A stretch of DNA of 9,414 bases from assembly GCA_005789925.1 (NCBI GenBank), contig SXWG01000148.1:1-9414 (forward strand), written 5' to 3'. The stretch's first letter is position 1, and each line of letters starts with the position of its first letter. Shown here in pieces: positions 1 through 5,575 of the stretch. Under the pieces are notes generated by a model. The model was given only the letters and a program-made list of their open reading frames with translations. It was not told the DNA's origin and made no database searches. The position numbers were made by a program, and so were the translations under genes. Source of the DNA: Actinomycetota bacterium (GTDB lineage: Bacteria; Actinomycetota; Acidimicrobiia; Acidimicrobiales; Ilumatobacteraceae).

Positions 1-1270
1 AGAACTCGCGCATCCAGCCTTTCAATGTGCGGTTGGCGTTCGACATGCGCTTGTCGAGCACTTTTCCGTCGCGATTGTCCTTGCCGGGTGAGGTGTAGGT
101 GACGAACTGAGGGAATTGACCCGTGATGTCAAGCTGCATCGCAGTCTCACAACCCACGTACACGAGTGTGTCGGCGAGCAGGTGGATGTCGGCGTCTCCG
201 ACGGTGACGTGCATCAGCTTTCCGTCTTCGCGTATACATGCGGCGCTCCGGATTGTGTACACCTTGTCATGAAAGTCCTCGCCCCAGTTCACGCTTCCGG
301 CATCACGTACGACGTTTCTTCCCTTCAACACGACGGGTGGCAGGTTTTGGCGCATCGCACGCCACGAACCGTCGTTGGTGAAGTCGCGTCCGTACACACC
401 GATGGAAACCTGACCATCGGGAGAGATAGCGAGCGTGGCGAGACCTTTCTTCAGTGGTCGAACGATTTTTCCTTCGGCCATGTATCCGCCGTCGGTGTGT
501 TCCCATCGGAAGCCACCGTTGAAGCTGGCAACGAGTGCCGGCACAGCACGCACTTGCACTTTGTTGCCGTTCGTCCACGGACCACCACCAGGCAACTCGT
601 TGCCGTTGTACATCGCCGCACGCACACGGGACTGATCAATGACCGCGACGCTTGCGACGACCGAGCCGTACTTGCGTGACGGGCGCAATGACGTCGCCCA
701 GGCGACAGGGCTACCTTGCAACTTTGCGATTGGTGTCCACTTGCCTTCACCACGCAACGGAGACGCAAGAACCGGTGTGATGTCTTGGGGGCCGGCGTAG
801 GGAAGCGCTGGGTCGTCGGGAGCAGTCGTTGTCGTGGGTACGGGAGCCGGAACTCCGGTCTCGATGTCACCTTGTGAGCCGGTGGCAGTGGTGTTGGCGA
901 CGATGTCGGCGGGGTTGGTCGTCGTGGTCGAGGTCTGTGCAGTGACCGATGTAGCTGTGATGGTCGACGTCGTGGTGGGAACAGTCGTCGGGGGCATCGT
1001 CGTCATCGTGTCGTCGATGTCAGCGGTGTCATCTGTCGCGAGCCCAAGCTCGGTCGCGTCCTCTGTCGACGGTGGGTCCGTACGCAACCAGAGCTCGAGC
1101 ACGTTCACCACTGCACCCAAGTTGTTGTTGCGGGCCCATTGCGCCACGTTCTGTTGAACGGCGACACCAGGGTTCGCCAACACGTACGACACCACCGAGG
1201 TTCCCACGATGATGCCAAACACCACCACGAGGGCGGCGACTGACAGAAGAAATTTGCGACGACGAGTCAT
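1..1270 (-). CDS. Membrane-anchored, exported phosphodiester glycosidase (NAGPA-domain) protein, C-terminus cut by window edge
   Basis: 423 residues are visible and no stop is reached before position 1. Seen in the sequence: a basic N-terminus (RRRK, residues 3-6), a hydrophobic segment at about 7-31 that fits a signal anchor, a short helical stretch at 35-63, a Thr/Pro/acidic linker at about 65-155, and a globular domain from about 175. That domain carries motifs I associate with the NAGPA family (phosphodiester glycosidase): FNGGF at 250-254, RSAACIREDG at 341-350, and AMQLDITGQFPQF at 377-389. Family members remove sugar caps from phosphodiesters; in bacteria they act on the outside of the cell, and the substrate here is unknown. 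The usual LDGGGS motif is replaced by LDITGQ, a form I recall from actinobacterial homologues. The ATG at 1268-1270 lies four bases after the DUF885 stop and has no Shine-Dalgarno sequence, so it is probably translated from the same transcript. Family assignment is fairly secure; substrate is not. Confidence 0.82.
   Translation of the reverse strand, partial: MTRRRKFLLSVAALVVVFGIIVGTSVVSYVLANPGVAVQQNVAQWARNNNLGAVVNVLELWLRTDPPSTEDATELGLATDDTADIDDTMTTMPPTTVPTTTSTITATSVTAQTSTTTTNPADIVANTTATGSQGDIETGVPAPVPTTTTAPDDPALPYAGPQDITPVLASPLRGEGKWTPIAKLQGSPVAWATSLRPSRKYGSVVASVAVIDQSRVRAAMYNGNELPGGGPWTNGNKVQVRAVPALVASFNGGFRWEHTDGGYMAEGKIVRPLKKGLATLAISPDGQVSIGVYGRDFTNDGSWRAMRQNLPPVVLKGRNVVRDAGSVNWGEDFHDKVYTIRSAACIREDGKLMHVTVGDADIHLLADTLVYVGCETAMQLDITGQFPQFVTYTSPGKDNRDGKVLDKRMSNANRTLKGWMREF
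821..1009 (-). other. Low-complexity Thr/Pro-rich linker coding segment in the NAGPA-type gene
   Basis: Residues about 88-150 of the exported glycosidase are dominated by Thr with Pro, Ser, Val and Asp (runs such as TTVPTTTST and TTTTNP). This is a flexible, extracellular spacer between the membrane anchor and the catalytic domain, of the kind that often carries O-mannosylation in Actinomycetota. At DNA level it looks like an imperfect trinucleotide repeat rich in gtc/gtg on the plus strand, which makes it prone to length change. It is not a CRISPR or a tandem repeat with a fixed unit. Confidence 0.7.
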
Positions 1271-1274
1271 GGGT

Positions 1275-2945
1275 TCAGAAGCGACGCATCTCGCTCTTCA
1301 AAAGATCGAGACCGAGATTGCCGAGGTTCAGGCCGAATGCATGCCAGTCGCGCAAGTTGAACGAGGCACCATGCTTGGCCTTTGCTTCGTCACGAAGTGC
1401 GAGCCATTCACGTTCGCCCAACTTGTACGAGATCGCTTGAGCTGGCCAACCGAGATATCGATTCACCTCGCTCCAGTTGAATTCCTCGTCACTCGACGAG
1501 CGGGCGTTCATGAACTCAAACATCAGATCTGGTGTCCAGGCCTCACCCGGATGCCATGACGAGTGTTTCGGAATGGGAAGTTTGCAGTGCACACCACAAT
1601 CCACCACCACGCGGGCAGCGCGGAACACTTGTGCATACAAGTAGCCAAGGCGATATTCCGGGTTGTCGAGAAATCCGAATTCGTCCATCAGCCGCTCGGC
1701 GTACAACGCCCAACCTTCACCGTGTCCCGACACGAATGTGTTGCGTTGGTAGCGCGAGAGGCGATCGCGGTTCACTGTGGCGACTGCGATTTGCAAGTGA
1801 TGACCCGGAACACCTTCGTGATACGCCGTCGTCGGCTCTCCCCACCGTGGAAACACCGTGCGACCATTCGCCGGGTACCAGGTGCGACCTGGGCGGGTGA
1901 GGTCTTCACTCGGGCCTGTGTAATACATGGCGGCCGCGCCACCAGGTGGCGAAATCATTGCTTCGACGGTACGTACGCGTGGGTCGATGTCGAAGTGACC
2001 GTTGGACAACAAGAAGTTCATCGCTTCATCCATCAGCTCTTGCAACCACGCACGCAGGTTCTCTTCGCCGTGCACTGCGCGATTCGGATCAGTGTCGAGC
2101 AATTGACGCACTTCGTTCACCGACGCACCGGGAACAATCTGTTGTGCGACCTTCTTGATTTCGGCATCGAGACGCATCGTTTCTTCCCAGCCCCACTCGT
2201 ATGCGTCTTCTGCAGAAATCTGCATGCCGAGAAATCGACGACGTGCAACTTCGTGTGCGTCACGACCACAGCCGTCCTCCGTGCGCGCGTGTCGTGCGTA
2301 CGTCGAGCGCAAGAGCTCTGCGGTCTCTGCCATGGCACGACTTGCTTCGGCGGCTGCGTTACGAAGAGCATCCATCGGTGCACCAGGAACCGATGCCGCA
2401 GATTCCGCGAACGTGGTGAAGAACCCCGGTGCACTCGGGGTGCCTGCCCACGCTGTCAATTGATCAGCCTGTCCGTTCACTTGTCGCAATGATGCGGTGA
2501 TGCCACGCTCGATGCCGAGCGACCATGACTCGCGCATGCCAGCGAATGCTGCGGGCACGTTCGCCATTCGCTTGGCGATGACGTCCCAATCGTTCGCTGA
2601 GTCGGTGGGCATGAGGTCAAAAATCGAGCGGGCAGCGTCGACATCGCCGGCGATGATGCGAATGGACGACAAGTGGTCACCGGCGTCGAACGCCATGATG
2701 TCGGCCTGGAGACCTTCGCGCAGCACACCAGCGGCGAGTCGGTCGTCATCAGAGTCGGCGGGTAGCGCATCAAGTTGCGCGAGCGTCGACCGAGACAGGG
2801 CTTCGCGCGCCGCGTGTCCGGCGGGGCTGAAGTCGGTCATGAGGTGGTCGTAGCCGGGAATACCCAAGTACGTGGCGGTACCAGGGTCGAGGGCGGCACT
2901 CTGCTCGATGTACGTGTCAGACAGGGCGAAGACGGGAGATGTCAT
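1275..2945 (-). CDS. DUF885 family putative zinc-dependent peptidase, cytoplasmic
   Basis: Complete 556-residue protein, within the usual range for DUF885. The family is thought to be a metallopeptidase clan; few members have been characterised and no specific substrate can be given. Diagnostic motifs are present: HEGVPGHHLQ at 376-385 (H376, E377, H382 and H383 are the likely metal-binding/catalytic residues), GEGWALYAERL at about 409-419 (E410 as possible further ligand), and GWPAQAISYKLGE at about 499-511, the usual C-terminal signature. Pro/Gly-rich PPGGAAAMYY and GRTWYPANGRTVFPRW segments precede the HExxPGHH motif, as is normal for the family. No signal peptide or membrane segment is visible (N-terminus MTSPVFALSD), unlike the many secreted DUF885 proteins, so it probably trims imported peptides in the cytoplasm. 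The ATG at 2943-2945 is preceded by TACATT at -12 to -7 and only a weak GGCGAG, which favours a leaderless transcript in addition to read-through from the 491-residue gene 21 bases upstream. Confidence 0.94.
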   Translation of the reverse strand: MTSPVFALSDTYIEQSAALDPGTATYLGIPGYDHLMTDFSPAGHAAREALSRSTLAQLDALPADSDDDRLAAGVLREGLQADIMAFDAGDHLSSIRIIAGDVDAARSIFDLMPTDSANDWDVIAKRMANVPAAFAGMRESWSLGIERGITASLRQVNGQADQLTAWAGTPSAPGFFTTFAESAASVPGAPMDALRNAAAEASRAMAETAELLRSTYARHARTEDGCGRDAHEVARRRFLGMQISAEDAYEWGWEETMRLDAEIKKVAQQIVPGASVNEVRQLLDTDPNRAVHGEENLRAWLQELMDEAMNFLLSNGHFDIDPRVRTVEAMISPPGGAAAMYYTGPSEDLTRPGRTWYPANGRTVFPRWGEPTTAYHEGVPGHHLQIAVATVNRDRLSRYQRNTFVSGHGEGWALYAERLMDEFGFLDNPEYRLGYLYAQVFRAARVVVDCGVHCKLPIPKHSSWHPGEAWTPDLMFEFMNARSSSDEEFNWSEVNRYLGWPAQAISYKLGEREWLALRDEAKAKHGASFNLRDWHAFGLNLGNLGLDLLKSEMRRF

Positions 2946-2966
2946 CTCGCCAATGTAGGCGGTCGA
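2946..2966 (-). promoter_or_regulatory. Candidate leaderless promoter of the DUF885 gene
   Basis: In the 21-base gap between the stop of the 491-residue gene and the DUF885 ATG, the minus strand carries TACATT at plus coordinates 2952-2957. It occupies exactly -12 to -7 from the start codon, so transcription would begin at or next to the A of the ATG. The same spacing is seen for the M14 and GH3 genes in this window. No recognisable -35 box was found. Prediction only. Confidence 0.45.
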
Positions 2967-4442
2967 TCAGTTGTCGCGCTTGCCGCGCAGGTGCTTACCG
3001 ATGTAGGCGACCACCACACGCTGGCGTTCTTCGTCCAGATAGATGTGGATGCGGAACAAGTGCATCTTTCGCCCCCGACGTAGGTGCGCTTCCGCACGAA
3101 CGGTGCGACCATCGAGAGAGATCAGGTAGTCCTCTTCGTATTTCTGTCGTGCGGTGTCAGAGATGGTCGGCGCGTAGTCGAGACCGACGTTGCGACATGC
3201 GAGTTGGAACGATGTGCGGTTTAAGTCACCGCTCATCCATGCGCGTGCGACGTCGTTCAAGCGGGCGAGGTCTTGCAACACCGCGATTGGTTCCGGACCT
3301 TCAAGTTCTTCACCCGATTCAATCGCCCGAGGATGGAAATAGAGACACGTGCACTTTTCCTGTGCGATGCGCAATGCTTCTTTCATGGTGGCGACGATGG
3401 TCCCAGATGCCATCGAACCTGCCATGGTCTCGAGTGTCACGTTGCGCAACACCAACTCGTCGACGACTTGCACTTTTTGTTCGAGCTGTGAGCGCTGTTC
3501 CGCGATCATGCGGTCGGCACTTGCCACTGCGCCTTCAAGTTCACTGATGCGTCGCATCGCAGATTCGTAGGCGACTTCCAATTCATTGCTGTCTTCGAAT
3601 GATTCAGTGTCTTCTTCGTCGTCATCATCGAGATATGCATCAGCGGGCGGTGGTGGAACACGCGGCGGTGCAAGTGAGAGTGCAGCGGTCTTCAACACCT
3701 CTTGCACCAGATGTTTGCCTTCGGGAATTCGCGATGCAGGTGGCATCTCGCGCATCGACAAGGTCATCACGTCGCGCGGACCTGCCCAGTACACGTAGAT
3801 CGAACCAGGTGACGTGAGTGACTCACCAGTGATGTCGATGAACCCCTTCACGGCTTCAGCAGAGTCAAGACAGAAAGAATGCACGAGACCAGAGAGCGGA
3901 CCAGCACCCTTTGCGAACAACGCAGAGGTGTTCCGCTCATAGTCACGCACTTCGATGAGCACCGGCAGGTTCCGACCCGGCGCACTCACGAGCATCGCAC
4001 CTACACTTTGACCTCCGAGTGCGTCACGGATGATCTCGGTGTCTGCGGTGACGCGTCGGTTGGCGTCGTACACCGGTATCGCGCGCAACACTCGCTGTAC
4101 CAATTGAACCAAGTTCGGTGGCACCGAAGTCGCATTCATCTTCGTGATGCGCTGACTCATCGGCAATGTCACACTGCGGATGTCGAATGTGAGTGACGAC
4201 CCGTTCATGACGACCGTGATGTCCGTGGCAGTCGAGTGTGACGCGTTCGGCGCGTTCACGCTGATCGACACGCGGAACACCGGGTCGTCAGACCCCTCGC
4301 GAGTGCGCACGAAGGTACCCGCGGGTCGTTCCTCGGGTGGGTACTCGTCGACCAGCCAATCGCTGACCAAGTCGACGAGGCGAATGCGATCTGCGTCGTC
4401 GCAGTCGTCAGCTGTCAGAGAAATCGCATATGTGGTGATCAT
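2967..4442 (-). CDS. Uncharacterised multidomain protein: alpha/beta N-terminus, acidic linker, coiled coil and conserved C-terminal domain
   Basis: Complete 491-residue soluble protein that I cannot name. Seen: residues 1-130 form a mixed region with a conserved-looking acidic start; about 145-235 holds SAPGRNLPVLIEV, GPLSGLVHSF and SIYVYWAGP. Then come a proline run at 259-266, an acidic linker at 271-285 (LDDDDEEDTESFED), and a heptad-like coiled coil at about 286-335. The C-terminal domain at about 365-487 contains CLYFHPRAIES, GLDYAPTISDT, Y435-E437, GRTV and RIHIYLDEE ending in IGKHL. From memory, the order GR-LPV / GL-HV / GG-(V/I)-YWPG, then coiled coil, then SE-x-Y / RIYF-DE / (G)-(R/K)HL recurs in uncharacterised actinobacterial proteins, often in variable loci; the name of that family is unknown to me. 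The compact, basic C-terminal beta-rich tail with conserved Arg, Glu and His resembles a RelE/ParE-type fold, which is speculative. The start at 4442 has a strong Shine-Dalgarno match (AGGTGATC). Linked to the 209-residue gene by a 33-base gap. Confidence 0.88.
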   Translation of the reverse strand: MITTYAISLTADDCDDADRIRLVDLVSDWLVDEYPPEERPAGTFVRTREGSDDPVFRVSISVNAPNASHSTATDITVVMNGSSLTFDIRSVTLPMSQRITKMNATSVPPNLVQLVQRVLRAIPVYDANRRVTADTEIIRDALGGQSVGAMLVSAPGRNLPVLIEVRDYERNTSALFAKGAGPLSGLVHSFCLDSAEAVKGFIDITGESLTSPGSIYVYWAGPRDVMTLSMREMPPASRIPEGKHLVQEVLKTAALSLAPPRVPPPPADAYLDDDDEEDTESFEDSNELEVAYESAMRRISELEGAVASADRMIAEQRSQLEQKVQVVDELVLRNVTLETMAGSMASGTIVATMKEALRIAQEKCTCLYFHPRAIESGEELEGPEPIAVLQDLARLNDVARAWMSGDLNRTSFQLACRNVGLDYAPTISDTARQKYEEDYLISLDGRTVRAEAHLRRGRKMHLFRIHIYLDEERQRVVVAYIGKHLRGKRDN

Positions 4443-4478
4443 CGGTGATCACCTGCGTGCGCAGTCGTCAGCTGGTCA
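4388..4478. repeat. Imperfect ~30-base direct repeat flanking the start of the 491-residue gene
   Basis: Copy B at 4388-4417 and copy A at 4447-4478 share a 14-base identical core, GCAGTCGTCAGCTG (4401-4414 and 4461-4474, exactly 60 bases apart). Both copies continue outward with GATC and TGCG on the left and TCA on the right, with three short indels. Copy A starts at the stop codon of the 209-residue gene and fills most of the intergenic gap; copy B encodes residues about 9-18 of the 491-residue protein. The hairpin over the start codon lies between and partly overlaps copy A. Confidence 0.7.
4434..4453 (-). promoter_or_regulatory. Hairpin covering the ribosome binding site and start codon of the 491-residue gene
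   Basis: On the minus strand GGTGATC (plus 4447-4453) and GATCACC (plus 4434-4440) are perfect complements seven bases long around the loop ACCGAT. The first arm is part of the Shine-Dalgarno sequence AGGTGATC (plus 4447-4454), a full 8-base match to the usual 3' end of 16S rRNA. The A and T of the ATG lie in the loop and its G begins the second arm. Folding would therefore hide the ribosome binding site. As duplex DNA the same segment contains the perfect palindrome GGTGATCACC (4444-4453), so it could alternatively be an operator. Both uses are inference; the pairing itself is seen directly. Confidence 0.5.
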
Positions 4479-5105
4479 GCGGTACGGCTCGAGCGCCTCA
4501 TGAATGGCGCAGAGTGCGGAAGACACGACGGCTGCCTCATCAGGGGCGAGTGTAAGCAGTCGGTCGAACGCGGAGGCTTCGATATTGATGGATGGGCTCA
4601 ATTGGTACGAGTCCTGGCTCTCGATGCTGGGTTCCTCGATGTTGAGTCGCGCGTTGCAACCCACTTCGCGGTCGATCCAGCACTGGGCCGCAGTTCCGAG
4701 GGCCTGGGTCGTCCAGCCGGTCTCGAGCCCGAACGTCCAGGCGCCCTGGGGCAGCGCGCGTCGATCGACAGCGACGTGTTCAGGGACGCGACTGACCGGC
4801 ACTTGCATACGAACAATCGGACCGGAGTGATCTGCATGATTCACCGTCACGACGACGGTGTCTTGGTGCACCGGAATCACCATCGGGTCGTCATGCAAGA
4901 GCGGAGTGTGAGCGAACTGATCGGGTGTGACGACTTCCCACACCCACGGCCGTCCGGCGGAATCGATGGCGGGAACTTGCATACCGACCCATGCGATGTC
5001 GAGGCCTTTGAGCGACACGGGTTGCCACGTGAGCACATCAGACAGTCGCGCGAGGGACTGCTTCACGGTGTCGACGAGACCGGGCATCGGTGTCAATCGT
5101 GCCAA
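4476..5105 (-). CDS. Unrecognised 209-residue protein upstream of the 491-residue multidomain protein
   Basis: Complete reading frame with no family I recognise. Seen: a helical N-terminus (about 8-25), then a beta-rich middle with many Trp and Val residues (AWVGMQVPAID at 38-48, WVWEVVTP at 54-61, VIPVHQDTVVVTVNH at 76-90, IVRMQVPVSRVPEHVAV at 97-113), a Trp-containing stretch at 121-143, and a C-terminal helix at about 178-207 (FDRLLTLAPDEAAVV onward). No signal peptide or membrane segment. The first possible start is a TTG at 5103-5105; the first ATG is at 5085-5087 and would give 203 residues. Neither has a Shine-Dalgarno sequence, so the start is undecided. A TAGGTA box lies upstream at 5128-5133. 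The gene is followed after 33 bases by the 491-residue gene, with which it probably works. A partner or regulator of that protein is a reasonable guess, no more. Confidence 0.78.
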   Translation of the reverse strand: MARLTPMPGLVDTVKQSLARLSDVLTWQPVSLKGLDIAWVGMQVPAIDSAGRPWVWEVVTPDQFAHTPLLHDDPMVIPVHQDTVVVTVNHADHSGPIVRMQVPVSRVPEHVAVDRRALPQGAWTFGLETGWTTQALGTAAQCWIDREVGCNARLNIEEPSIESQDSYQLSPSINIEASAFDRLLTLAPDEAAVVSSALCAIHEALEPYR

Positions 5106-5158
5106 GTGGCGCCGTCGAGATGGTGGATACCTATGTGAACTGGCGGGTAGCTACGTGC
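5106..5158 (-). promoter_or_regulatory. 53-base gap with a weak candidate -10 box before the 209-residue gene
   Basis: The gap between the DUF6941-like stop and the 209-residue gene is the longest in the window. The minus strand carries TAGGTA at plus 5128-5133, similar to the TAGGCT and TAGGGT boxes at the M14/GH3 divergence, but the last base departs from TANNNT. It would give a leader of about 16 bases to the TTG start. The palindrome GTAGCTAC sits just upstream at 5147-5154. No stem followed by a T-run is present, so I see no intrinsic terminator for the M14-DUF6941 pair. Confidence 0.3.
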
Positions 5159-5575
5159 TCATTGCGATGAGCGAGTCCAGAACGTGGCTCGCCATGCATC
5201 GGTCGTCTCACCGTCGACGAAGAGTCGCCATTCAAAAGTGCGACCTTCCGGGAGCGGACTCGGTGCGAAGTTGACAGCGAACGGAACGTTGATGTCAGCA
5301 CCCTCGGGGTGTTCGTCGCCTGGTCGACTCACAGTGAATGAGCCATGAAAACCGATGTTGTTGCCGTCAGGACCTGTGATCGCGTGACCATCAGCATCGA
5401 TGAGATTCAACATGAAGGTGTGCTCAGTGTCGGTGTGACTCCACGGCACTTCGAACATGACGCCGATGCCACAGGGTGCGGGGCCGGGTCCGACGACACA
5501 CCAACCTCCGCCGACCAATGTGAGCTTTCCATCAGACACCGACGCGTAGTCGGCGAGCATCATGGTCGCTCTCAT
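5159..5575 (-). CDS. DUF6941 family-like small beta-sandwich protein of unknown function
   Basis: Complete 138-residue cytoplasmic protein. The pattern matches what I recall of DUF6941: MRATMMLADYASVSDGKLTL at the N-terminus followed by VGGGW (21-25), EVPWSHTDTEH (42-52), LIDADGHAI (58-66), FTVSRPGDEHPEG (80-92), VPFAVNF (97-103) and a C-terminal LPEGRTFEWRLFVDG (108-122). Alternating hydrophobic residues point to an all-beta fold. Family members seem to be small stand-alone proteins with no assigned biochemical role, so none is given here. The ATG overlaps the M14 stop as ATGA (5572-5575), which implies translational coupling to the peptidase and a shared transcript. Starts at Met5 or Met6 would remove residues the family normally keeps. 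Confidence 0.85.
   Translation of the reverse strand: MRATMMLADYASVSDGKLTLVGGGWCVVGPGPAPCGIGVMFEVPWSHTDTEHTFMLNLIDADGHAITGPDGNNIGFHGSFTVSRPGDEHPEGADINVPFAVNFAPSPLPEGRTFEWRLFVDGETTDAWRATFWTRSSQ

Noticed and set aside
116..679. A 187-residue open frame on the plus strand
   Set aside because: It is antisense to the NAGPA domain, where family motifs are clear on the minus strand.
821..1009. Repetitive gtc/gtg-rich stretch that looks like a tandem repeat
   Set aside because: No fixed repeat unit or spacer structure; it is explained by the Thr/Pro-rich linker codons of the exported glycosidase.
1563..2492. A 309-residue open frame on the plus strand
   Set aside because: It lies wholly antisense to the DUF885 gene, whose motifs are unmistakable. 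Its product is rich in Cys, His and Arg with no recognisable motif, as expected of a shadow frame in GC-rich DNA.
4453..4464. Short inverted repeat CTGCGTGCGCAG as a terminator between the 209- and 491-residue genes
   Set aside because: The stem has only five pairs with a two-base loop, there is no T-run, and it lies directly before a strong ribosome binding site.
4500..5138. A 212-residue open frame on the plus strand antisense to the 209-residue gene
   Set aside because: The minus-strand frame has ordinary amino-acid composition with alternating beta-strand patterns and fits the head-to-tail operon. The plus-strand product is rich in Arg, His, Gly and Cys, typical of an antisense shadow. 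Because neither protein is recognised, this choice is slightly less certain than the others.
5147..5154. Palindrome GTAGCTAC as a possible operator or terminator
   Set aside because: Only eight bases, no loop, no following T-run, and no second copy elsewhere in the gap; chance is a sufficient explanation.
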